The notes: generated by a model not told the origin, from the letters alone. Counted from the stretch's first letter, positions 18,417-27,012 are shown. The stretch is 57,389 bases of DNA from Acidimicrobiales bacterium (GCA_035540975.1 DATLFN010000055.1:1-57389), one strand, 5' to 3'. Program-made: numbers and translations.

Positions 18417-21122
18417 ATGGCGAAGATCCTGCTCCTCGACGGCAACAGCCTGGCCTACCGGGCGTTCTTCGCCCTCCCCACCGACATGGCCACCGCGTCG
18501 GGCCAGGTCACCAACGCCGTATTCGGCTTCACCTCGATGCTGGTGAACCTCCTCAAGGACCACGAGCCGGACGCGATCGCCGTCGCCTTCGACCGTCCCG
18601 AGCCCACCTTCCGGCACTCGCTCGTCAAGAACTACAAGGCGGGCCGGGCCGAGGCGCCCGACGTCCTGCGCCAGCAGATGGGCCTCGTCCGCCAGGTGGT
18701 GGAGACGCTGCGCATCCCCCTCCTCGAGGTCCCCGGCTACGAGGCGGACGACGTCATCGCCACCCTCGCCACCCAGGCCCGGGACCGGGGCGACGACGTC
18801 ATCGTGGTCACCGGCGACCGCGACGAGTACCAGCTGGTGGAGGACCCCCACGTGAAGGTCCTCTACAACCGGCGGGGGGTGAGCGACTACGCCCTCTACG
18901 ACGAGGCCGGCATCGTCGACCGCACGGGCGTGACCCCGGAGAAGTACCCCGAGTACGCCGCCCTGCGGGGCGACACGTCGGACAACCTGCCGGGCGTCCC
19001 CGGCGTGGGCGAGAAGACGGCGGCCAGGCTCATCAACACCTACGGCGACCTCGACGGCGTGTTCGCCAACGTCGACAAGTGCACGCCCAAGCTGCGGGAG
19101 TCGCTCATCGCCCACGAGGCCCAGGTCCGCAGCAACGCCAAGGCCACGCCGCTGGTGCGGGACGTGCCGCTCGAGTGCGCCGTCGACGACCTGAGGATGG
19201 GGGGCTTCGACCTCGACGAGGTCCGCACCCTGTTCAACTTCCTCGAGTTCCGGACCCTGTGGGACCGCCTCCTGGACGCCGTCGGGGGCCCGGCGGCGGT
19301 GGAGGCGGCGGCCACGGCGGCGGCCCCTGGGGCGGTGCTGGCCGTCGACGTGGCCCGGGTGGCCTCGCCGGAGGAGGCGGTGGGCGTGGTCGGGCGGCTG
19401 GCCTCGGGCACGGGGCCTTTGGCCGCCGAGATCGCCTGGACGGCGGCCGAGGGGCGGTCCGACCTGGCCGGCCTCGCCCTGGCCGAGGCGCCGGAGGGCG
19501 ACGGGGCGACGCCGGTCGTGTGGTTGGGCGCCACGCTCCTCGACGACCCCGCCGTGGCCGTCGCCCTCGGGCGCCTCTTCGGCCGCCACGGTCGGCCCCT
19601 GGACGCCCACCGGGCCAAGGAGCTGATGCGGGGCCTGGACCGCCACGGCGTGGACGTGCGCGACCTCGACCTGGACACGGCGGTGGCCGCCTACCTCGTC
19701 GACCCGGCGGAGACGGCGTACCTGCTGGAGGACCTGGCCAGCCGCTACGCCGGCGTCGACCTGCGGGGCCCCGGCGCACCGCCCCCGGGCCAGCTGGACC
19801 TGGACGGGACGGCCAGCGACACGGCCGAGACGACGGCCCGGCGGGCCGGCGCCGTCGCCCGCCTGGCGCCCGCCCTGGCCCACGCCCTCGACGCCCGCGG
19901 CCTGCGCCGCCTCTACGACGACGTGGAGCGCCCGCTGGTCCGGGTGCTGGCGAAGATGGAGAAGGTGGGCGTTCGGGTGGACGTGCCCGCCCTGCGGGCG
20001 CTGTCCGAGGCGCTGGCCGCCGAGTGCCGCACCCTGGACACCGAGATCCAGGAGATGGTCGGCCACCCGTTCGTCGTCAACTCCACCAAGCAGCTGCGGG
20101 CCGTGTTGTTCGACGAGCTCGGCCTCCAGCCGCAGAAGAAGACCAAGACGGGCTTCTCCACCGACGCCGCCTCCCTGGAGAAGCTCAAGGGCCAGCACCC
20201 GGTCATCGACAAGCTCCTGCGGTACCGGGAGGTCGAGAAGCTGCGGTCCACCTACGGAGAGGCGCTGCTGGCCGAGGTGGCGGCCGACGGCCGCATCCAC
20301 GCCACCTTCCAGCAGACCGTCGCCCGCACCGGCCGGCTGTCGTCCGACCGCCCCAACCTCCACAACATCCCGACGCGGACCGAGGAGGGGCACCGCTTCC
20401 GCAAGGCGTTCGTCCCCGAGGAGGGGTGGCAGTTCCTCATCGCCGACTACAACCAGATCGAGCTGCGGGTCATCGCCCACCTGGCCGAGGACCCGGGCCT
20501 CATCGACGCCTTCGAGTCGTCGACCGACATCCACACCGCCACCGCGGCGCGGATCTTCGGCGTGGACGCCGACGGGGTGACCCGGGCCATGCGGTCCAAG
20601 GCCAAGATGGTCTCCTACGGGCTGGCCTACGGCATGGAGAGCTACGGCCTGGCCCAGCGCCTGGGCATCCCCGTCGACGAGGCGTCTCAGATCCTGGCCG
20701 CCTACTTCCAGGCGTTCCCCAACGTGAAGGCGTACATGGAGCGCACCGTCACCGAGGCCCGGGACCGGGGCTACACCGAGACCCTGTTCGGCCGGCGCCG
20801 CCAGATCCCCGAGCTGTCGTCGCTCAACTACCGCATCCGCCAAGCGGGGGAGCGCCAGGCCATGAACGCCGGGATCCAGGGCCTGGCCGCCGACATCTTC
20901 AAGGTCGCCCTGGTCCGCCTGGACGCCACGCTGGAGCGGGAGGGCCTGGCCAGCCGCGTCGTCCTCCAGGTCCACGACGAGGTGATCCTGGAGGTGCCCG
21001 AGGGCGAGCGCGACGAGGCGGCCGAGGCGACCCTCGACGCCATGCGCCACGCCTGCGACCTGCGGGTGCCGCTGGAGGTCAACCTCTCCTGGGGCCCCAA
21101 CTGGGCCGACGCCAAGCACTGA
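18417..21122 (+). CDS. polA: DNA polymerase I
   Basis: A 901-residue repair and Okazaki-fragment polymerase. The N-terminal 5'-3' exonuclease domain (about 1-290) holds LLLDGNSLAYRAFFALP and GYEADDVIATLA. The middle 3'-5' exonuclease-like domain is degenerate, as in Taq and most actinobacterial PolA. The polymerase domain keeps catalytic aspartates D677 (ADYNQIELRVIAHLA) and D854 (VHDEV) and the O-helix region. ATG 18417 is chosen because TAGCAT at 18404-18409 ends 7 bases before it; reading further upstream would overlap dtxR. Confidence 0.97.
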   Translation: MAKILLLDGNSLAYRAFFALPTDMATASGQVTNAVFGFTSMLVNLLKDHEPDAIAVAFDRPEPTFRHSLVKNYKAGRAEAPDVLRQQMGLVRQVVETLRIPLLEVPGYEADDVIATLATQARDRGDDVIVVTGDRDEYQLVEDPHVKVLYNRRGVSDYALYDEAGIVDRTGVTPEKYPEYAALRGDTSDNLPGVPGVGEKTAARLINTYGDLDGVFANVDKCTPKLRESLIAHEAQVRSNAKATPLVRDVPLECAVDDLRMGGFDLDEVRTLFNFLEFRTLWDRLLDAVGGPAAVEAAATAAAPGAVLAVDVARVASPEEAVGVVGRLASGTGPLAAEIAWTAAEGRSDLAGLALAEAPEGDGATPVVWLGATLLDDPAVAVALGRLFGRHGRPLDAHRAKELMRGLDRHGVDVRDLDLDTAVAAYLVDPAETAYLLEDLASRYAGVDLRGPGAPPPGQLDLDGTASDTAETTARRAGAVARLAPALAHALDARGLRRLYDDVERPLVRVLAKMEKVGVRVDVPALRALSEALAAECRTLDTEIQEMVGHPFVVNSTKQLRAVLFDELGLQPQKKTKTGFSTDAASLEKLKGQHPVIDKLLRYREVEKLRSTYGEALLAEVAADGRIHATFQQTVARTGRLSSDRPNLHNIPTRTEEGHRFRKAFVPEEGWQFLIADYNQIELRVIAHLAEDPGLIDAFESSTDIHTATAARIFGVDADGVTRAMRSKAKMVSYGLAYGMESYGLAQRLGIPVDEASQILAAYFQAFPNVKAYMERTVTEARDRGYTETLFGRRRQIPELSSLNYRIRQAGERQAMNAGIQGLAADIFKVALVRLDATLEREGLASRVVLQVHDEVILEVPEGERDEAAEATLDAMRHACDLRVPLEVNLSWGPNWADAKH

Positions 21123-21194
21123 CCGGCCGGAGCGGGCGGGCTCCGGCGGGGCGCGCGCCGGGCTTCGGGCGGGCTCCCGGCGGGGTCGCCCGCC

Positions 21195-21243
21195 GTTCCG
21201 GCGGCAAGAACGGGCGAATAGCGCCCCATTCTGCCGCCGGAAC
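21195..21243. repeat. Palindromic hairpin repeat, copy 1
   Basis: A 49-base quasi-palindrome: outer arms GTTCCGGCGGCA and TGCCGCCGGAAC, inner arms GGGCG and CGCCC around AATAG. With the following 26 bases (21244-21269) it forms a 75-base unit, repeated with one mismatch at 21296-21370. Confidence 0.85.
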
Positions 21244-21295
21244 CGACCGACCGGCCCCGCCAGGTGTCAGGCCCCGGTCGCCACCGCCCACCGTC

Positions 21296-21344
21296 GTTCC
21301 GGCGGCAAGAACGGGCGAATAGCGCCCCTTTCTGCCGCCGGAAC
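21296..21344. repeat. Palindromic hairpin repeat, copy 2
   Basis: Same 49-base quasi-palindrome as copy 1 with a single base change, in the same orientation and 101 bases downstream. The trailing 26 bases (21345-21370) are identical to those after copy 1. It lies just upstream of the AbiEi-DUF559 gene. Confidence 0.85.
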
Positions 21345-21394
21345 CGACCGACCGGCCCCGCCAGGTGTCACAGGGCCGCGCCACGCTTGGGCCC

Positions 21395-22342
21395 GTGACG
21401 AACTCGACCCACACCGAGCGCCGCCTGGCGCGCATCTCCCGGCGGCAGCTCGGGCTGATCACCAACGAGCAGGTCCTGGCCGCCGGGCTGTCCGTCGATG
21501 CCAGGAAGCGCCGGGTCAGGTCGGGGCGGTGGATCGCCGTCGCTCCCGGGGTCGTGGCGGTGGCGGGAACGGCGGCGACGTGGCGGCAGCGCACTCTCGC
21601 CGCGATCCTGGCCGCGGGGCCGGGGGCGGTTGCCTCCCACACCACCGCGGCGGCGCTGTTCGGGCTGTCGAGCTGCCCGTTCCGGGAGGTCGAGATCACC
21701 GTTCCGCGCGGGCGGTCACACCGCAGCCGGTTGGCAACCGTCCACGAGGCCCGGCACCTGCCCCGGTGCGACGTGACGACCGTCGACCGCATCCCGGTCA
21801 CCCACCCGGCGCGGACGCTCGTCGATCTCGCCGGCCGCGTGCCGCGAACGGTACTCGAGGACGCCGTCGACGACGCTCTGGTCCGCGGGCTCACCACCCT
21901 GCCGCGGCTGCGGGCCCGGCTCGACGCGCTGGGCGGCTCCGGGCGGACCGGCTCCGCTCTGCTCCGGTCCGTGCTCTCCTGCTGGGACACGGGCGAGATG
22001 CCCGAGGAGGTGGCCGAGGCGCGCCTGCGGCGGCGCCTCCTCGCCCACGGGTTGCCGGAGCCGGCGGTCCAGCACGACGTCCACGACGCCGAGGGGCGGT
22101 TCGTGGCCCGGCCCGATCTCGCCTACCCGGAGGCACGCGTCGCCGTCGAGCTCGACGGGTTCCGCTGGCACGGCACGCCCCGCCGGTTCGCCATCGACCG
22201 GGCGCGAGCCCGGCGCCTCGCCGCCCTCGGGTGGCTCGTGGTGCCGGCCACACCAGCGGATCTGGCCGGTTCGGGCGACGAGCTGGCCGCCCAGATCGCC
22301 TCGGCCCTCCGCGAGGCTCCGGCGGCAAGAAAGGGCGCATAG
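21395..22342 (+). CDS. AbiEi-type winged-helix protein with DUF559 (Vsr-like) nuclease domain
   Basis: A 315-residue protein. The N-terminal half (about 10-120) resembles the AbiEi antitoxin domain (ISRRQLGLITNEQVLAAG, WIAVAPGVVAVAG, then SHTTAAALFGL). The C-terminal third carries a DUF559 restriction-endonuclease-like core with D241 and E252-x-D254 in ARPDLAYPEARVAVELDG, RWH, and the LAALGWLVV strand. No AbiEii partner follows. The GTG at 21395 is favoured; a GTG at 21365 lies inside the upstream repeat. The last eight codons and the stop are encoded by downstream repeat copy 3. Two repeats on each side suggest linkage between gene and element. Confidence 0.8.
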   Translation: MTNSTHTERRLARISRRQLGLITNEQVLAAGLSVDARKRRVRSGRWIAVAPGVVAVAGTAATWRQRTLAAILAAGPGAVASHTTAAALFGLSSCPFREVEITVPRGRSHRSRLATVHEARHLPRCDVTTVDRIPVTHPARTLVDLAGRVPRTVLEDAVDDALVRGLTTLPRLRARLDALGGSGRTGSALLRSVLSCWDTGEMPEEVAEARLRRRLLAHGLPEPAVQHDVHDAEGRFVARPDLAYPEARVAVELDGFRWHGTPRRFAIDRARARRLAALGWLVVPATPADLAGSGDELAAQIASALREAPAARKGA

Positions 22343-22364
22343 CGCCCCTCCCTGCCGCCGGAAC
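22316..22364. repeat. Palindromic hairpin repeat, copy 3 (overlaps a gene end)
   Basis: CTCCGGCGGCA and TGCCGCCGGAAC arms with core AGAAAGGGCGCATAGCGCCC. It supplies the final codons and TAG stop of the AbiEi-DUF559 gene, so insertion or exchange here altered that protein's C-terminus, or the stop was recruited from the repeat. Confidence 0.8.
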
Positions 22365-22428
22365 CGAACGGGCTGTCCCCGACCGGCCGACCAGCCGCGG
22401 AGGGGTCGCATCGGCCCTCGCGCCCCAA

Positions 22429-22475
22429 GTCCCGGCGGCAAGAAAGGGCGCATAGCCCCTCCCTGCCGCCGGAAC
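22429..22475. repeat. Palindromic hairpin repeat, copy 4
   Basis: A 47-base version, GTCCCGGCGGCA to TGCCGCCGGAAC, with 2 bases missing from the inner right arm. It lies between the AbiEi-DUF559 gene and the end of the convergent 563-residue unknown. Confidence 0.8.
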
Positions 22476-22507
22476 CGGCCCCCCGGCAACCAGGCCGCCG
22501 TCCGGAG

Positions 22508-24199
22508 TCACCCGAGCAGGGGCTTGAGCTCCTCGACGGAGTGGGCGAGGGCCCGCCGGAGCTCCTTGACCCCGACCGCGGCGCCCTCGTCCTGGAGGCG
22601 GAGGAGCCGGTCGGCGTCCAGCTTGGCCTTGCGGCCCGGGGCCTTCTCGAGCTGGGCCTTCACCTTGTCGGTGGCCTCGAACGTGGCCCGGACGAGGCCG
22701 CCGAGGACGGCGATCTCGAACAGCTCGAAGGGCGGGCACGACAGGCACGGGTCGCCGCCGGGGACCGGGATGCCCTTCTTCCAGAAGAGGTGGTTCTTGA
22801 GCCACGCCCAGATGTCGTCGTCGACCAGGGCGAGGCGGTCGAACACCCAGCTGGTGACCCAGCACGGGCCCAGGTACCGGGAGAGCTGGGCGTGGAGCGG
22901 CCGCCCCAGCTCGAAGACGCTGGCGCCCCGCTTGTACTCCTGGAAGCCGAGGTAGGAGAACTGGCTCTTGACCGCCTCGAAGACGATGCACCAGTCGCGC
23001 CGGCCCGGAGGCGCCAGCCACGTCGCCACGTTCAGGTAGTAGCGGCTGATCTTGTCCCAGTTGGCGCCGCCGGCCGCCTCGATGGCCGTGATGTTCTCGT
23101 CGAACCAGTGGTGCCAGGTGGTGTCGGTGACGACCCGCCCCACGTTGGCCTGGTGGCCGTCGTAGGCCGTCACCATGGCGAAGCGCTTCTTGGGCGACGG
23201 GCCCTTCTCCAGGTTGAACGGCGGGTTGGGCGTGGTGGTGCCGTGGGCGATCACCACGGGCGACGGCCGGTTGGCGCCGACCATCGGGTACTCGTCGCCC
23301 GACAGGGCGCCGAAGGCGTAGGTGGCGGTCAGGTCGATCTCGTCGTCCTCGTAGTTCCAGCCCTCGTGCGGGTGGTCGGGCATGACGTCGATGGGCCCGT
23401 GGGTCGGGTGGCACAGGATCGGGTGCGGCCGCTGGTTCACCTTGAAGATCGACACCTGCTGGGAGATCCACGGCACCCAGTCGATGGACTGGGGCTTGGA
23501 GTCCTCCTGGACGGAGAAGGGGATCTCGGCCCCGCCGCTGACCTGGGCGGGCGTGAAGGGCTGGTTGGTGTCGTGGCGCAGGGCGGTGTCGGCGTCGAAC
23601 TCGCCGCCGATGGGCGGGACGCCCTGGGCGTTGGTCCACCGCCGCATGGAGCGGATGCGCGGGATGCGGTGGCACATGGAGGCGCCGAGGTAGTCGTGGT
23701 CGCCCATGGCGAGCAGCCCGCCCCGGCGCTCGTTCATCCAGCGGGTGAGGGCCTCGAGCTCGGCGTCGGACGCGGGCAGGGCGAGCGCCGAGGTGATGTT
23801 GGCGTCGGGACCGGCGTCGTTGCCGGGCTTGAAGCCGAAGCACCAGACCTCGTCGTAGCGGTTGAGCACGGGGGCGCCGCCGTCCTGGGAGTTGAACCGG
23901 AAGCCCTCGTAGCGGGGCTGGTTGGGCGCCGGGCTGGCGTTGACGGTGAAGGCCGCGTTGTTGCGGCGGGCCAGGTCGACGCGGAACGACGTGCAGCCGA
24001 CGGTCGACTCCCGCAGGAGCCGGACGACGCGCCCGACGCCGAACGCGGAGGGGCCCTCGGTGAGCGAGATCTCGCTGTCGACGACGACGAGGATCCGCAC
24101 GGTCGAGCGCAGGAAGAACGCCTCGTGCAGCTCGGCGATGGTCGGCACGTAGACGTCGGAGACGCCGCGGACGGCGGCGTCGCGGAGGTGGTCGGACAT
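22508..24199 (-). CDS. Conserved-looking hypothetical protein, 563 residues
   Basis: Not assigned to a family. The first 200 residues alternate strands and helices like a Rossmann or class I amidotransferase-like domain: RILVVVDSE (35-43), YDEVWCFGF (115-123), a helix before GGLLAMGDHDYLG (160-172), and a Met/Arg-rich RIPRIRSMRRW. The rest is rich in His, Trp and Asp (CHPTHGPIDVMPDHPHEGW, DTTWHHWFDENI), suggestive of metal binding. There is no signal peptide or membrane helix. The last 60 residues are charged and helical. ATG 24199 has GGGGAGG about 8 bases upstream, a strong site. It is divergent from rpsA with a 220-base gap. Confidence 0.75.
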   Translation of the reverse strand: MSDHLRDAAVRGVSDVYVPTIAELHEAFFLRSTVRILVVVDSEISLTEGPSAFGVGRVVRLLRESTVGCTSFRVDLARRNNAAFTVNASPAPNQPRYEGFRFNSQDGGAPVLNRYDEVWCFGFKPGNDAGPDANITSALALPASDAELEALTRWMNERRGGLLAMGDHDYLGASMCHRIPRIRSMRRWTNAQGVPPIGGEFDADTALRHDTNQPFTPAQVSGGAEIPFSVQEDSKPQSIDWVPWISQQVSIFKVNQRPHPILCHPTHGPIDVMPDHPHEGWNYEDDEIDLTATYAFGALSGDEYPMVGANRPSPVVIAHGTTTPNPPFNLEKGPSPKKRFAMVTAYDGHQANVGRVVTDTTWHHWFDENITAIEAAGGANWDKISRYYLNVATWLAPPGRRDWCIVFEAVKSQFSYLGFQEYKRGASVFELGRPLHAQLSRYLGPCWVTSWVFDRLALVDDDIWAWLKNHLFWKKGIPVPGGDPCLSCPPFELFEIAVLGGLVRATFEATDKVKAQLEKAPGRKAKLDADRLLRLQDEGAAVGVKELRRALAHSVEELKPLLG

Positions 24200-24348
24200 G
24201 GATGGGCCTCCCCGGGATCGATGTGGTCGCCCGGACGGGCATCGCGCCGGGCATCGGGGGAGAGCGCCACCGGGCCCGACTGATACATCCGCTTCGGCGG
24301 GGCCGGCGGGACCGGGGGGCGCCGAGCGGTTCCCGGCCGGGGCGGTAG

Positions 24349-24394
24349 TACCCTGGTCCGGACCACGCCCGGCGACGAGCGCTGGCCGTGGTCC
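24349..24394 (+). promoter_or_regulatory. rpsA promoter element and leader hairpin
   Basis: TACCCT at 24349-24354 fits a -10 box; no good -35 is seen. Directly after it, GGACCACG (24360-24367) pairs perfectly with CGTGGTCC (24387-24394), so the message would begin with a hairpin. S1 genes are commonly autoregulated at their leader, and this is a candidate site. Confidence 0.4.
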
Positions 24395-24419
24395 GTCCGG
24401 AAAGAGAGCGACCGAGCGC

Positions 24420-25865
24420 ATGTCCGACCAGCCCCAGCAGGACCCCACCGACGCCGCGCCCGCCGAGGGCGCCATGGGCAGCTTCGACGACGAGGGGAAG
24501 TACACGCCCAAGCAGATCACCCAGGACGACCTGGGTGAGATGTCGTTCGAGGACGCCATCGCCGGCACCATCGTGCTGTTCGAGGACGGCGACATCGTCA
24601 AGGGCACCGTCGTCAAGGTGGACAAGGACGAGGTGCTGCTGGACATCGGGTTCAAGTCCGAGGGCGTCATCCCCGCCCGCGAGCTGTCCATCCGCCACGA
24701 CGTCGACCCGAGCGAGATCGTGTCGCTGGGCGAGGAGATCGAGGCCCTGGTCCTCCAGAAGGAGGACAAGGAGGGCCGCCTGGTCCTGTCCAAGAAGCGG
24801 GCCCAGTACGAGCGGGCGTGGGGGACGATCGAGCGCATCAAGGAGTCGGGCGGCGTCGTGTCCGGCCCCGTCATCGAGGTGGTCAAGGGCGGCCTGATCC
24901 TCGACATCGGCCTGCGGGGCTTCCTGCCCGCCTCCCTCGTGGAGCTGCGCCGGGTGCGGGACCTCCAGCCCTACGTCGGCAAGAGCCTCGAGGCCAAGAT
25001 CATCGAGCTGGACAAGAACCGGAACAACGTGGTGCTGTCCCGGCGGGCGTGGCTGGAGGAGACCCAGAAGGAGCAGCGGGAGGAGTTCCTCGAGAACCTC
25101 AAGCCGGGCGAGGTGCGCAAGGGCGTGGTCTCGTCGGTCGTGAACTTCGGCGCCTTCGTCGACCTGGGCGGCATGGACGGACTGGTGCACGTGTCGGAGC
25201 TGTCGTGGAAGCACGTCGACCACCCGTCGTCAGTGGTGGCGGTGGGCGACGAGATCAGCGTCCAGGTGCTGGACGTCGACCTCGACAAGGAGCGCATCAG
25301 CCTGTCGCTCAAGGCCACCCAGCAGGACCCCTGGCAGGAGTTCGCCAACGCCCACCGGGTGGGGGAGCTGGTCTACGGTCGGGTCACCAAGCTGGTGCCT
25401 TTCGGCGCCTTCGTGCAGGTCGGCGAGGGCATCGAGGGCCTGGTGCACATCTCGGAGATGGCGGCCCACCACGTCGACCTGCCCGAGCAGGTGGTCACCC
25501 CCGGCGAGGAGCTGTGGGTGAAGATCATCGACATCGACCTCCAGCGCCGGCGCATCAGCCTGTCGATCAAGCAGGCGGCCGAGGGCGGCGAGGTGGCGGC
25601 CGAGTACCGGGAGCACTTCGGCGAGCACGCCTACGACGAGCAGGGCAACTACATCGGCGCCGTGGAGTTCGAGCCGGAGACCGAGGCGCAGGCGGCGTGG
25701 GCCGACTACGCCGCCCAGCTCAGCGCGGCCGAGGAGGCCGCCGGGACCGGCTTCGGCGGCGCCGCCAGGGCGGAGGACGAGCCTGCCGACGGCGCCGACC
25801 CCGTCGCTGCCCCTGCTGATCCCGTCGCCGCCGACGCCGGCGAGGACGCCCCCGGCGGCTCGTAG
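24420..25865 (+). CDS. rpsA: 30S ribosomal protein S1
   Basis: A 481-residue RNA-binding ribosomal protein that brings mRNA to the 30S subunit. Four S1 (OB-fold) repeats are visible at about 52-120, 140-205, 222-295 and 310-380. The third and fourth carry the clearest signatures (GVVSSVVNFGAFVDLGG, GLVHVSELSWKHV, GLVHISEMAAHHV). This is the four-domain form usual in actinobacteria rather than the six-domain enterobacterial one. The acidic Ala-rich C-terminal tail is typical. The ATG at 24420 follows a GAAAGAG-like site. CoaE follows 7 bases after the stop, a pairing common in actinobacteria. Confidence 0.96.
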   Translation: MSDQPQQDPTDAAPAEGAMGSFDDEGKYTPKQITQDDLGEMSFEDAIAGTIVLFEDGDIVKGTVVKVDKDEVLLDIGFKSEGVIPARELSIRHDVDPSEIVSLGEEIEALVLQKEDKEGRLVLSKKRAQYERAWGTIERIKESGGVVSGPVIEVVKGGLILDIGLRGFLPASLVELRRVRDLQPYVGKSLEAKIIELDKNRNNVVLSRRAWLEETQKEQREEFLENLKPGEVRKGVVSSVVNFGAFVDLGGMDGLVHVSELSWKHVDHPSSVVAVGDEISVQVLDVDLDKERISLSLKATQQDPWQEFANAHRVGELVYGRVTKLVPFGAFVQVGEGIEGLVHISEMAAHHVDLPEQVVTPGEELWVKIIDIDLQRRRISLSIKQAAEGGEVAAEYREHFGEHAYDEQGNYIGAVEFEPETEAQAAWADYAAQLSAAEEAAGTGFGGAARAEDEPADGADPVAAPADPVAADAGEDAPGGS

Positions 25866-25872
25866 CCGTCCG

Positions 25873-26496
25873 GTGCTGGTCGTCGGGCTCACCGGCGGCA
25901 TCGGGTCCGGGAAGTCCACCGTCGCCGACCTCCTGGCCGAGCGGGGCGCCGCCACCGTCGACGCCGACGCCCTCGCCCGGGCCGCGGTGGAGCCGGACGG
26001 ACCCGCCTACCCGGCGGTGGTGGAGCGGTTCGGCCCCGGCGTGGTCGGCGAGGGCGGGCGGCTCGACCGGGCCGCCCTGGCCGCCGTCGTGTTCGCCGAC
26101 CCGGCCGCCCGCCGGGACCTGGAGGCCATCGTCCACCCGGCCGTGCGGGCGGGCGTGGCGTCGCGGGTGGCGGCGCTTGCGGCGTCGGGCGGCGCTGGCC
26201 GGGTCGTCGTGGTGGAGATCCCGCTGCTGGTCGAGTCGCCGGCGTCCCGGGCCGGCCTGGCGTCGGTGATCGTGGTCGACTGCCCCGAGGACGTGGCCGT
26301 GGCCCGCCTGGTGGCGCAGCGGGGCATGCCCGAGGCCGACGCCCGGGCCCGCGTCGCCGCCCAGACGTCACGGGAGGAGAGGCTGGCGCTGGCGGGGTTC
26401 GTGGTGGACAACTCGGGGACGATCGAGGACCTGCGGGCCGGGGTCGACCGCTGCTGGGCGTGGCTGGAAGGGTTGCGGGCCGGCTCCCCGGGGTGA
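25873..26496 (+). CDS. coaE: Dephospho-CoA kinase
   Basis: Catalyses the last step of coenzyme A synthesis, ATP-dependent phosphorylation of dephospho-CoA. It has 207 residues, the standard length without the extra C-terminal domain of mycobacterial CoaE. The P-loop GLTGGIGSGKST (5-16), VDADALAR and HPAVR motifs and the lid region with QTSREERL are present. The GTG start at 25873 lies 7 bases after rpsA, so the two are probably co-transcribed. It is convergent with the nucleotidyltransferase-like gene. Confidence 0.95.
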   Translation: MLVVGLTGGIGSGKSTVADLLAERGAATVDADALARAAVEPDGPAYPAVVERFGPGVVGEGGRLDRAALAAVVFADPAARRDLEAIVHPAVRAGVASRVAALAASGGAGRVVVVEIPLLVESPASRAGLASVIVVDCPEDVAVARLVAQRGMPEADARARVAAQTSREERLALAGFVVDNSGTIEDLRAGVDRCWAWLEGLRAGSPG

Positions 26497-26508
26497 CGGG
26501 CGGGGGAG

Positions 26509-27012
26509 TCAGTCGCTCCCGAACAGCTCCTCGACGAAGAAGCGGGCGGCGACGTCGAGGCGGTCGCCCATCCGCTGCTCGGCCACGGCGAGCACCTGGG
26601 CTGCCGTCGACAGGCCGAGGTGGCGGGCCAGGAGGCGGACGTCGTCCTCGTCCTCGCCGATCCGGTGGGCGAGGACCTTCAGGGCGAGGGGCATCTCCGG
26701 CGGGGCGACCATGCACCGCAGGCCGGGGACGTCGAGGACCGGGGCGGCGAGTGGGTCGTCGCCGGCCAGGAAGCCCTTGACGGCGTCGTTGAGCCACCCG
26801 GCGGGCAGTCCGAGTTGGGCGGCGACTTCCCCAGCCGCCCGGTAGACCGCCGTCTTCGGCTCGAAGACGGCGTCGACGTCGCGGGTCGAGCGTCGTTCGG
26901 CGAAGGCCAGGGCGATGGCGGCGCCCCCGACGACGTACATGTCGCCCGTCAGGCCCTGGGCGTGGAGGCGACGCCCGAGGGCGGTCAGGGCGGCGATGTC
27001 GTCCCGGTCCAC
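26509..27012 (-). CDS. Nucleotidyltransferase-fold protein (DUF6036/AbiEii-like)
   Basis: A 167-residue protein with the minimal nucleotidyltransferase signature: VVGGAAIALAFAERRSTRDVDAVF, in which G29-G30 and D45-x-D47 would bind NTP and metal. A helical region with LALKVLAHRIGEDEDDVRLL follows, as in AbiEii/DUF6036 proteins. The GTG start is 3 bases after the stop of the 139-residue gene upstream on the same strand. A two-gene unit with a nucleotidyltransferase-fold member suggests a toxin-antitoxin pair. The activity is inferred. Confidence 0.72.
   Translation of the reverse strand: MDRDDIAALTALGRRLHAQGLTGDMYVVGGAAIALAFAERRSTRDVDAVFEPKTAVYRAAGEVAAQLGLPAGWLNDAVKGFLAGDDPLAAPVLDVPGLRCMVAPPEMPLALKVLAHRIGEDEDDVRLLARHLGLSTAAQVLAVAEQRMGDRLDVAARFFVEELFGSD

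Noticed and set aside
18345-21119. Minus-strand open frame across all of polA, joined to dtxR
   Set aside because: Only the last 221 codons (DtxR) are real; the rest is antisense to polA and has no recognisable domain.
21365-21394. GTG at 21365 as start of the AbiEi-DUF559 gene
   Set aside because: It lies inside the duplicated 26-base extension of the repeat and adds residues without family resemblance; GTG 21395 fits better.
21529-22455. A second plus-strand frame over the AbiEi-DUF559 gene ending in repeat copy 4
   Set aside because: Arg/Gly-rich shadow in another frame; it shares the end PAARKGA only because each repeat codes that in any gene that enters it in this phase.
21891-25223. 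An 1110-residue minus-strand frame opposite the DUF559, hypothetical and rpsA genes
   Set aside because: It runs out of frame with the 563-residue gene on the same strand and antisense to rpsA; no motifs.
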